From: an uncultured Calothrix sp.
GTDB taxonomy: Bacteria > Cyanobacteriota > Cyanobacteriia > Cyanobacteriales > Nostocaceae
Direction of reading: 5' to 3'
DNA: 10,105 bases
NCBI GenBank assembly: GCA_937884685.1
Contig: CAKZYM010000163.1
Span: 1 to 10,105, forward strand
A program made the translations under genes and the position numbers. How positions within the stretch are numbered: position 1 is the first letter of the stretch; the number at the start of each line of letters is the position of its first letter. This document shows, in pieces, positions 1 through 5,851 of this stretch. The notes below the pieces were generated by a model, which saw nothing but the letters and a program-made list of their open reading frames with translations, was not told where the DNA came from and ran no database searches.

Positions 1-27
1 CAATTCCCTTTGGAAGTACCGGAATCA

Positions 28-66
28 GTTAACAGTTAACAGTGAACAGTCATCAGTTAACAGCTA
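28..66. repeat. Short tandem repeat (AACAGTT/AACAGTG type)
   Basis: Runs of GTTAACA / AGTGAACA / AGTCATCA-like heptamers typical of cyanobacterial short tandemly repeated repetitive sequences. The same unit recurs in the opposite orientation at 311-371, so the two tracts bracket 67-310 as an imperfect inverted pair. Confidence 0.75.
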
Positions 67-108
67 GAAGAAAAAAAGGAAATATTATTTGTTGTTGTTA
101 AATAAATA

Positions 109-125
109 GGGAGCAAGATGCTCCC
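109..125. repeat. Small palindrome with ATCTT/AAGAT loop
   Basis: GGGAGC and GCTCCC form a perfect 6-bp stem around AAGAT. Read on the minus strand the loop is ATCTT, the same loop as the hairpin at 9107-9123, which has a different stem. No U-tract follows, so it is not called a terminator. Confidence 0.6.
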
Positions 126-156
126 ACTAAAATGTATTTCATTAATTGCAACGGTT

Positions 157-208
157 TGTAGAGACATAAAATCATCCCCTTCGGGCACACTTCGCTAATA
201 CGTCTCCC
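157..208. repeat. Dispersed cyanobacterial palindromic repeat, degenerate copy
   Basis: Starts TGTAGAGAC, contains CCCCTTCGGGC and a TTCGCTAATACGTCTC end. This is the same architecture as the better-preserved copy at 4777-4830: outer arms GTAGNGAC / GTCTC with an inner CCC...GGGC hairpin. No ORF overlaps it. The rest of 1-334 holds only the two tandem repeats and AT-rich sequence. Confidence 0.6.
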
Positions 209-310
209 GACATTTACGGGAAAAACTAACCCTTAACAATTTATTTAATTAGCCACTACTACCTATCTAAAAATTAATTTTTAATAAACCACATCCCCTT
301 AAATAATAAC

Positions 311-371
311 TGCTCACTGATAACTGATAACTGTTCACTGTTCACTGCTCACTGATAACTGTCCACTGTTC
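311..371. repeat. Short tandem repeat overlapping the 3' end of the VanZ-LamG gene
   Basis: Heptamer-like units TAACTGA, TAACTGT, TCACTGT, TCACTGC (reverse complement of the AACAGTG-type units at 28-66). The stop codon and roughly the last eleven codons of the minus-strand gene at 335-1837 fall inside it. Confidence 0.75.
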
Positions 372-1837
372 CCCGCTCTTGCTTTCAAAACAATCATTGT
401 ACCCGCTGTAAATAAAATTCCTATAAATAGATTTTTCAGACTAATATCTTTACCACTTTCCTGTACTAAAATTCCTTCCAATATCAAGGAAGGTAATAAT
501 ATTCCCGCAGGAAGCATTAGACGATAAAAGTTAATTTTTCTTCTTGCTAATGTTGTTAACAAGGCTAAACATAGTCCGAATGGAATAAAGGTTAACCCGT
601 AATAGAAAAATCTTTTTTCTTTGGGTATTAAATCGAGCAAGTTTAAGGTGTGAATATTCGCAATGCTATCGACATAAATTATGAGCGAAGATTTAGAATA
701 GGTAATAACTATTTGATGCGGTTTTTTATCGTTAAATACATTGGGAACATCTAGTTTTACATCAGAAGCATTCGCTCCGGTAAGAGGAGTTCTAACTCGA
801 AATACTAAATCGCTTCCTTGCTGTCCCAAGGTAAAATTACGACGAAGTGAATCACCCGAAAGGGAAATTATTCTCGCAGGTCCGGTTTGTTCTGTTTGAG
901 TAGTGGTCAGGGTGCTACTAATCGTAAATTCCGAAGTTTCACCGATACTTTTGCTAAGTGATGTAACCGGTGTTGCTGTTTGCAGCCAATTATTTGCACT
1001 TATCAAGATTCCTTCTTGATTTTCAGTTGTTGATTCTCCATTCCATAATAAATCTGGCTGTTTTCCCGATTTATCTTTATATGGCCCTTTTCCTGTAAAT
1101 TCATAATCAGCAACTAAGGAATCTTTTAAAATTTGAAAACTATTGCTTTGAGAAAATATTTGTTTTACTTGATTTTGAGATAAAGCCTGATTGGTAATAT
1201 TAAGCTCGGATATGTAACCTTCCCAACCTCTATTAGCAGTTTTCTCATTACCGATAATTAACGGAAAATTGGGATTCCAACCGCTTAAACTAGTTGTTGC
1301 TTGCCAAGGAATGGTAATCAAAAATGTCAGGATTATATAACCTGTAAAAAATAAGGTAATTTTACTGATTGAGTTACTAGCTTTACTAGATTCGATTCTT
1401 TGTAATATTGCTTTGAAGCTTTGAGAATTCCAGATATAAAAGCAAATTAATCCGAGAAAACCACCAAAACTATTGTTAAAAATATCTGCTGGTGTTGGTG
1501 TCCTTGATGGCACCATAATTTGCAATAATTCCACAGTTGATGATAGTCCAGCGCTAGCTAATGTTACTGCTATTAACTGTAAAATCAGCTTTGTTTTTTT
1601 CCCTTGCAATAAACCCGTTAAACCAAAACCAAAAGGTAAAAATAACAAAACATTATTTACCTGGTCGCTAAAAAAGCTATTGTTATCAAAACTATTAACC
1701 AATTCTCGCTTGGAGATATTATCGGGTAGTGCGAAATTAAAAGGATAAAGCGTTGCGACTAGAACTACTAAAATACTGAATATTACTAAAATTAAAAATT
1801 TCGAGATTACCGGTTTATTTTGCTGTGTCGTGAACAT
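335..1837 (-). CDS. VanZ-family membrane protein with embedded LamG-like domain
   Basis: A 500-residue predicted membrane protein. Residues 14-31 form the first hydrophobic helix. Residues 60-136 carry the VanZ core (NVLLFLPFGFG, then E103 in STVELLQ, then R112 and D118 in SRTPTPADIFNN). A helix follows at about 158-177. Residues about 190-400 are an extracytoplasmic concanavalin A/LamG-like domain (ADYEFTGKGPYKDKSGK; HQIVITYSKSSLIIYVDS). Helices follow at about 410-430, 437-457 and 468-485. That last block repeats the VanZ pattern (YGLTFIPFGLCLALL, then E454, then GKDISLKNLFIG). VanZ proteins are a poorly defined family named for teicoplanin resistance; LamG domains bind glycans or proteins, so an envelope or polysaccharide role is only inference. 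The final residues GNSGQLSVSSEQ are encoded by a tandem repeat, so the native C-terminus was probably altered. ATG at 1837; no strong Shine-Dalgarno. Confidence 0.82.
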   Translation of the reverse strand: MFTTQQNKPVISKFLILVIFSILVVLVATLYPFNFALPDNISKRELVNSFDNNSFFSDQVNNVLLFLPFGFGLTGLLQGKKTKLILQLIAVTLASAGLSSTVELLQIMVPSRTPTPADIFNNSFGGFLGLICFYIWNSQSFKAILQRIESSKASNSISKITLFFTGYIILTFLITIPWQATTSLSGWNPNFPLIIGNEKTANRGWEGYISELNITNQALSQNQVKQIFSQSNSFQILKDSLVADYEFTGKGPYKDKSGKQPDLLWNGESTTENQEGILISANNWLQTATPVTSLSKSIGETSEFTISSTLTTTQTEQTGPARIISLSGDSLRRNFTLGQQGSDLVFRVRTPLTGANASDVKLDVPNVFNDKKPHQIVITYSKSSLIIYVDSIANIHTLNLLDLIPKEKRFFYYGLTFIPFGLCLALLTTLARRKINFYRLMLPAGILLPSLILEGILVQESGKDISLKNLFIGILFTAGTMIVLKARAGNSGQLSVSSEQ

Positions 1838-2322
1838 ATTTTTTGGGATAGAAAAATTTAATATATTTTGAGCTTAAATCACTTCAGTACTACTTTGAGC
1901 GTCAAACAATTAATTTATTTTCAATAGTTAATCATCCTAGATAATTAAATTAGATTGTAACGTTTTCTATTGTGTTGTTTCTTTGTATATAGTAAATGTA
2001 GCCCTTATTATGTAAAGACTTAGTAAAGTCTAGGGAAATCCTGTATAAGTTCTAAAAAATTTAGCTTGTTAGTAAGAAAGTGAAAAAAGCAGAGAAGCAA
2101 CACAAGAGTACGAGATTATGAGTGATTGAGCCAAAAATCACTTAATGCTTCCTTACACAAGAGTTATAGTTGTCGGAGTACCGTTTGGGGTGTCATAAAT
2201 AGAATGTACTAATCTTGGGTAACACCTAAGCAGCAGGTTTAATAAGAGCTTAGAGCTTCTACGCTTAAATCTAAAATCCAACACAAACGTATCCGTTATT
2301 AAAATCTAAAATCCATAATCGA
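1838..2322. other. Divergent intergenic region (485 bp)
   Basis: AT-rich spacer between divergently transcribed genes, so promoters for both should lie here; I could not pick one convincingly. Two small inverted repeats are visible: AGACTT...AAGTCT around 2026-2040 and AGTGATT(8)AATCACT at 2121-2142. Near the cyclase start (about 2266-2317) there are two copies of the AATCTAAAATCCA heptamer-type repeat, one directly before the start codon. No ORF or RNA gene recognised. Confidence 0.5.
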
Positions 2323-3933
2323 ATGACCGAGTTGAAGCTACGTCTCCAACGGGGAAATACCCAGAAAATGGTGACGGTGGACCAAGATATTTATATAATT
2401 GGCAGGTTGCCAGAATGCAACCTATGTCTACCTTTTGGAGGTATTTCTCGCAGTCATGCGCGTTTTTCTAAAGGGAACAATGGTTTATGGATGGTCGAAG
2501 ATTTGGGTAGTAAAAATGGCACAATCTTAAACGAGCAGCCGGTAATTTCGCCTACCGAAATTTCTCATGGTGATGTAATCTGGGTAGGAGATATTTCTAT
2601 GGTGGTGCTTTTGTCTCTTCCTCCTCAACCACCCCAAAGTAGTTATACAGCTTTCTCTGAAGGTAAAACTATACTTCGGAACGTTAAACAATTACAAGAG
2701 CAGTGGATAGATGCTGAGAGTAAAGATGGTAATATCAGCAGTAAAGATAGAACAATAGCCCGTTTGAAGGATTTGGTCGATATAGCTAAGAATCTTGCGG
2801 GGGCTACTTCTATTGAAGAAATTTTTTCTCAGGTGCAGCAAGTTGTATTCCGCTATCTGAATAGTATTGACCGTTTGGGTTTATTAATTGACGTTCACAA
2901 TTGCGGTAAATTAACATTGATGAATGCTGCGAGTAGAGATGCTGAAAACAAGCAGCAATTAATGCGTGATGATAGCTGGATAAGTCAAAGTATATGTCAG
3001 CAGGTATTTGATGAAAAAGTTGCGATTCAATCAGCAGATACTCATCAAGACGAAAGATTTGAGGAAGAACACAGCGTTTTTCTGAAAGGTATTCGTAGCG
3101 CTATGGCCGTTCCGTTATGGGATGAAGATAAAGTCGTAGGAGTGTTATATGCTGACGCAAGTTTTTCTTCTTATCATTGGATAATTGAAGGTTCAGAAGA
3201 TTTGAGCTTCTTTTCAACTTTAGGTAACCTTGTTTCTTCGAGCGTTCAGCGGTGGTTGCTCGAAGAAAAACTCAAAAGTGAAGAGGTGATTCGACAAAGA
3301 TTAGAGCGATATCACTCACCAGCAGTAGTACAGCAGTTGATAGCTTTAGGTGCTTTACCTGACGGACGTTTACCACCCAAAGAAAGCGAAATCAGCATCT
3401 TATTCGCCGATGTAGTCGGTTTCACAGCAATGTCCGAACGATTCACTCCTACGGAAATTGCCGAGATACTCAACAAATTATTTGAGGAAATGCTGCAAGA
3501 AGTATTCGCCTGCGGTGGTACTTTAGATAAATATATTGGTGATTGCATCATGGCATTTTTTGGCGCACCAGAACCGCAAAAAGACCATGCAGACAGGGCT
3601 GTAGTTGCTGCCATGAGAATGTTAGCACGATTAGAAAATCTTAACTTTAATCATTTCTGGCAAGAACCATTAGAATTAAGAATTGCTATCAATAGCGGTA
3701 AAGCAGTTGTGGGTGACGTAGGTAGTTCTCAGAGGGTTGAGTATACCGCATTAGGAGCGACAATTAACTTAGCAGCAAGAATGGAAGGAGTTTGTAATCC
3801 AGGGGAATGCGTAGTTAGCGAAGAAACTCATAAAATGCTTTCCAAACCCCAGAGATTTGAACTGATGGGGAAATATCGGTTTAAGGGGATTAAAAGATTA
3901 GTCAAGGTTTATCACAATCGGAAACGGTATTGA
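2323..3933 (+). CDS. FHA-GAF class III adenylate cyclase
   Basis: A 536-residue soluble multidomain cyclase making cAMP from ATP. An FHA phosphothreonine-binding domain spans about 22-92, with its conserved sites intact (G27-R28, S42-R43-x-H45, S63-x-N65-G66-T67). A GAF sensor domain covers about 158-312; I see no NKFDE signature in it. The helix and transducer segment is about 312-350 (ending RYHSPAVVQQL). The catalytic domain is about 355-532. Metal-binding aspartates are D363 (FADVVGFT) and D407 (YIGD), 44 residues apart. K403 and T475 occupy the adenine-recognition positions, with N482 and R486 as transition-state residues, as in class IIIb cyclases such as Anabaena CyaB1, so ATP rather than GTP is expected. 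All catalytic positions are present, so it should be active as a homodimer. The FHA domain suggests coupling to Ser/Thr kinases (inference). ATG at 2323 has no clear Shine-Dalgarno and follows a repeat. Confidence 0.93.
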   Translation: MTELKLRLQRGNTQKMVTVDQDIYIIGRLPECNLCLPFGGISRSHARFSKGNNGLWMVEDLGSKNGTILNEQPVISPTEISHGDVIWVGDISMVVLLSLPPQPPQSSYTAFSEGKTILRNVKQLQEQWIDAESKDGNISSKDRTIARLKDLVDIAKNLAGATSIEEIFSQVQQVVFRYLNSIDRLGLLIDVHNCGKLTLMNAASRDAENKQQLMRDDSWISQSICQQVFDEKVAIQSADTHQDERFEEEHSVFLKGIRSAMAVPLWDEDKVVGVLYADASFSSYHWIIEGSEDLSFFSTLGNLVSSSVQRWLLEEKLKSEEVIRQRLERYHSPAVVQQLIALGALPDGRLPPKESEISILFADVVGFTAMSERFTPTEIAEILNKLFEEMLQEVFACGGTLDKYIGDCIMAFFGAPEPQKDHADRAVVAAMRMLARLENLNFNHFWQEPLELRIAINSGKAVVGDVGSSQRVEYTALGATINLAARMEGVCNPGECVVSEETHKMLSKPQRFELMGKYRFKGIKRLVKVYHNRKRY

Positions 3934-3935
3934 CG

Positions 3936-4014
3936 ATTTTGGATTTTAGATTTTGCGGAAAGTTGAGGGTGTAGATGTTCTTCCCCTCAAACTTTCCAAG
4001 ACAGATTTTGGATT
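3936..4014. repeat. Hairpin element A (dispersed repeat, 79 bp)
   Basis: Left arm 3957-3969, loop TGTAGATGTTCTTC at 3970-3983, right arm 3984-3997 with one extra A. It sits inside GATTTTR heptamers on both sides. Its reverse complement recurs at 9196-9274 with about two differences in 79 positions. It lies three bases after the cyclase stop and could form an mRNA 3' stem-loop, but no U-tract follows. Confidence 0.85.
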
Positions 4015-4040
4015 GGGAATTGGTAATTGGTAATTGGTAA
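4013..4040. repeat. TTGGTAA heptamer tandem repeat
   Basis: One TTGGGAA followed by three perfect TTGGTAA units. It is a short tandemly repeated sequence of the kind common in Nostocales; related units recur at 4691-4718 on the other side of hicBA. Confidence 0.85.
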
Positions 4041-4048
4041 TTGTAGGG

Positions 4049-4091
4049 GAGGTAAATTGCGGTGTAGATGTTCTTCCCGCAATATTACCGT
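4049..4091. repeat. Hairpin element B (43-bp insertion with the same loop as A)
   Basis: Left arm GGTAAATTGCGG (4051-4062), loop TGTAGATGTTCTTC (4063-4076), right arm CCGCAATATTACC (4077-4089) with one extra A. The loop is identical to element A but the stem sequence is different. The flanks 4034-4048 and 4092-4110 are contiguous in the sister copy at 4709-4742, so this segment looks like a precise insertion. Confidence 0.8.
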
Positions 4092-4153
4092 TGTGTTGCG
4101 GCACGAAATACTTTAATAAAAAGACTATCACTGTGAAAATGCCGTAACGCACC
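4092..4153. repeat. GTGCGTTACGGCA-type inverted repeat left of hicBA
   Basis: TGTGTTGCGGCA (4092-4103) pairs imperfectly with TGCCGTAACGCA (4140-4151). The right arm TGCCGTAACGCACC (4140-4153) is the exact reverse complement of 4722-4735, so the toxin-antitoxin pair is bracketed by 14-nt inverted copies. The rest of the 306-bp spacer 3934-4239 holds elements A and B and the TTGGTAA tract. Confidence 0.65.
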
Positions 4154-4239
4154 ATTGTGTATTAAGATTATCAATTAACCTATTATGTTTTAATTGTTAT
4201 ATTTATGCTATGCGTTCGGCAATTGAAGGTTGATAGGTA

Positions 4240-4458
4240 GTGAAATTTCAAGTAATTTTCGTATTTGATTCGGAATATCAAGGATATGTTGCTGAAGTTC
4301 CAGAGCTTCCTGGTTGCGTGAGTCAAGGCAAGACTTTGGATGAAGCCGTAGAAAATGTGAAAGATGCGATAAAAGGTTATTTATACGTTCAAGAGAAGCA
4401 CGGTAAACCTTATCAAAAGAAGGAATCTCAATCTTTTATCGGAGAAGTTGTGATTTAG
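4240..4458 (+). CDS. hicB: HicB-family antitoxin
   Basis: A 72-residue HicB-like protein. The partial RNase-H-like fold signature is clear: FVFDSEYQGYVAEVPELPG, then a G-x-T-x-x-E-A helix start in QGKTLDEAVENVKDAIKGYL. It is predicted to bind and neutralise the HicA toxin encoded next. It is short for the family and ends soon after the core domain, so it has no visible C-terminal HTH or ribbon-helix-helix DNA-binding domain; direct autorepression is therefore doubtful (inference). The start is GTG at 4240, supported by alignment to the family N-terminus (MKFQVIFVFD) and by a weak GG-rich segment upstream. Its stop directly abuts the hicA ATG with zero spacing, indicating translational coupling, and the antitoxin-first order is common for this family. 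Confidence 0.88.
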   Translation: MKFQVIFVFDSEYQGYVAEVPELPGCVSQGKTLDEAVENVKDAIKGYLYVQEKHGKPYQKKESQSFIGEVVI

Positions 4459-4677
4459 ATGGGACGTTTATCAAATATTTCAGAAAAAAAAGCAGTTAAG
4501 ATTTTTGAAAAATTTGGTTATATCTTAGACCATCAAACCGGAAGCCATATGATACTTTGGCATGAATCAATGCCTACTTTATCAGTTCCTAACCACAAAG
4601 AATTAGCTCCGGGTTTATTAAGAAGTCTTATTCGTCAAGCAGGAATTACGGTTGATGAATTTTTGGGAAGTAAATAA
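4459..4677 (+). CDS. hicA: HicA-family mRNA interferase toxin
   Basis: A 72-residue HicA-like toxin with a small double-stranded-RNA-binding-type fold. Family features in order: an N-terminal helix with KAVKIFEKFGY, the QTGSHMIL strand carrying the expected catalytic histidine H30, the PNHKELAPGLLRSLIRQAGI block, and a short end. HicA proteins cleave mRNAs independently of the ribosome and arrest growth when not bound by HicB. All conserved positions look intact, so the pair should be functional. The ATG at 4459 immediately follows the hicB stop codon, so expression is coupled to the antitoxin. There are no other genes in the operon; repeats follow directly downstream. Confidence 0.92.
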   Translation: MGRLSNISEKKAVKIFEKFGYILDHQTGSHMILWHESMPTLSVPNHKELAPGLLRSLIRQAGITVDEFLGSK

Positions 4678-4690
4678 TTGGGTTGCCGTA

Positions 4691-4742
4691 ATTGGTAGTA
4701 ATTCCTAATTGGTAATTATAGGGTGCGTTACGGCACGAAATA
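4691..4742. repeat. TTGGTAA repeat plus GTGCGTTACGGCACGAAATA right of hicBA
   Basis: Positions 4709-4723 match 4034-4048 (one difference) and 4724-4742 match 4092-4110 (two differences), in the same orientation. Here the two halves are contiguous, without hairpin B. The segment 4722-4735 is also the exact inverted copy of 4140-4153. Confidence 0.75.
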
Positions 4743-4776
4743 TTATAAATTTTCAGTAGACATCTCCGAAAAAGAA

Positions 4777-4830
4777 TGTAGCGACGCTATATACTGCCCT
4801 CCGGGCACGCTGTGCTAACGCGTCTCTACC
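4777..4830. repeat. Dispersed cyanobacterial palindromic repeat
   Basis: Outer arms GTAGCGACGC and GCGTCTCTAC (one mismatch) enclose GCCCTCCGGGC, a second small hairpin, and a CACGCTGTGCTAACG stretch. It is the better-preserved relative of 157-208. The remainder of the spacer 4678-4937 shows no gene. Confidence 0.75.
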
Positions 4831-4937
4831 AGGTTTCTGGATGAGGCACATTTAATTTCCCGCAGATGTCCAATGACCGATGCCCAATTCCCCCATCCCC
4901 AAACAAGCGTCTATGCACTACCTGATGATGTTAATTT

Positions 4938-5720
4938 TTAGTCTAGCTTCAATATATCTGTGCTGCTATCACGACGCTTTTTATCTTTCTCGGCAAACTT
5001 CTCGATGCAAGCTCCTTTCTCAACCATGACACAACTCAAGTAGTTGGTTGCTTCAATTAAAGCTGCACGCAGCGCTTTACCCACAGGGACACGTTTTTTC
5101 TCGGAGCTACCGCCACCCAAACTGATACCACTAACGTTCACTCCCACATTAGCACCTCTAGATTTTGAGGTAGCGCGACCCTCCACAGTTCTCGCATGGA
5201 CTACTTCACCTGTGGTGGAATCAACAACTCGCAAATCAATGGCGACATAAGCCTCTTGGGATTTTTTACGCCCTCGACCTCCAATCCTAATACCACCAAT
5301 GTTAACACCGCCGATTCTAGCTCCGCTGGATTTACCAGCAACTCCTTCTTCGTAGGATGTCACTTGACCCAGCACTATGTACCGAGATCCTGTTAGTTGC
5401 CCTTTCTTCGCTTCGGTTCCTTGACGGACTAGTCCCAGTTCGGCTAATTCCTGTTCGGACAGAACTGCCCCCAGTTTTTGCCGCTCGACGACACTAAAAT
5501 TTCCTGTCGCATTCAATTCATTACTCAGTACAGCCGCCAAATCTCTGGCTGTACTTCCTCGCCACCACCACCAGGTTGACTGATTTTTGAATTCTGGAAC
5601 TGAAATTGTCGGTTTGGATTGTGCCAATACTGTGGCTCCAGTGCTGATGCTCAATCCCACAGCCATGAGCGTAGCAGCAGCATTTAAACCGATTACGCGA
5701 AAATTAGGTGAGATTTTCAT
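4938..5720 (-). CDS. Exported CsgG-like protein
   Basis: A 260-residue predicted secreted protein of the CsgG/curli-assembly type. Residues 1-33 are a Sec signal peptide (K2, R8, hydrophobic stretch, likely cleavage after VLA). The mature part starts with the family strand ISVPEF, followed by STARDLAAVLSNEL and FSVVERQKLGAVLSEQ, then SRYIVLGQVTSYEE, AYVAIDLRVVDSTTGEVVHARTVEGRA and a C-terminal helix GKALRAALIEAT. Two Gly-rich alternating segments (about 132-151 and 187-206, each with GA-x-[IV]-G and ending G-G then K-K) lie where CsgG has its two barrel-forming beta-hairpins, so an outer-membrane pore is possible (inference). Unlike CsgG there is no lipobox cysteine. Four consecutive tryptophans occur at 50-53. 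Start chosen at ATG 5720, with AGAAG eight bases upstream; an ATG at 5810 would place 30 unrelated residues before the signal peptide. No curli subunit gene is nearby. Confidence 0.82.
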   Translation of the reverse strand: MKISPNFRVIGLNAAATLMAVGLSISTGATVLAQSKPTISVPEFKNQSTWWWWRGSTARDLAAVLSNELNATGNFSVVERQKLGAVLSEQELAELGLVRQGTEAKKGQLTGSRYIVLGQVTSYEEGVAGKSSGARIGGVNIGGIRIGGRGRKKSQEAYVAIDLRVVDSTTGEVVHARTVEGRATSKSRGANVGVNVSGISLGGGSSEKKRVPVGKALRAALIEATNYLSCVMVEKGACIEKFAEKDKKRRDSSTDILKLD

Positions 5721-5851
5721 CTGTATAACTTCTAGAAGAGAAATATTAAGTATTACTACTGATAAAGAATCATCAATAAGATACATTCTTTTAGTTAAAC
5801 AGCATAGCACTATAATTTGTCGAGAATTGTGTAGATTGTGTGGAGAATTCT

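Noticed and set aside
1..39. Possible 3' end of an upstream plus-strand gene running into the AACAGTT repeat
   Set aside because: All three plus frames stay open for at least the first 27 bases and give plausible short tails (for example QFPLEVPESVNS or IPFGSTGIS), so neither frame nor existence can be decided from so little sequence.
3957..3997. Rho-independent terminator after the cyclase gene
   Set aside because: The stem-loop is strong but is followed by AAGACAG rather than a T-run, and it is a dispersed element found elsewhere in another context.
3970..4076. Diversity-generating retroelement or OMEGA guide RNA locus
   Set aside because: The constant-loop hairpins have no reverse transcriptase, TnpB/IscB or transposase nearby and no template/variable repeat pair with adenine-biased changes.
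3946..4155. 69-codon minus-strand ORF with a repeated RTSTP motif
   Set aside because: It is translation across hairpin elements A and B and the TTGGTAA repeat; the repeated motif is just the shared hairpin loop.
5721..5810. Upstream ATG extending the CsgG-like protein by 30 residues
   Set aside because: It would bury the signal peptide; the ATG at 5720 has an AGAAG site and gives a normal Sec leader.
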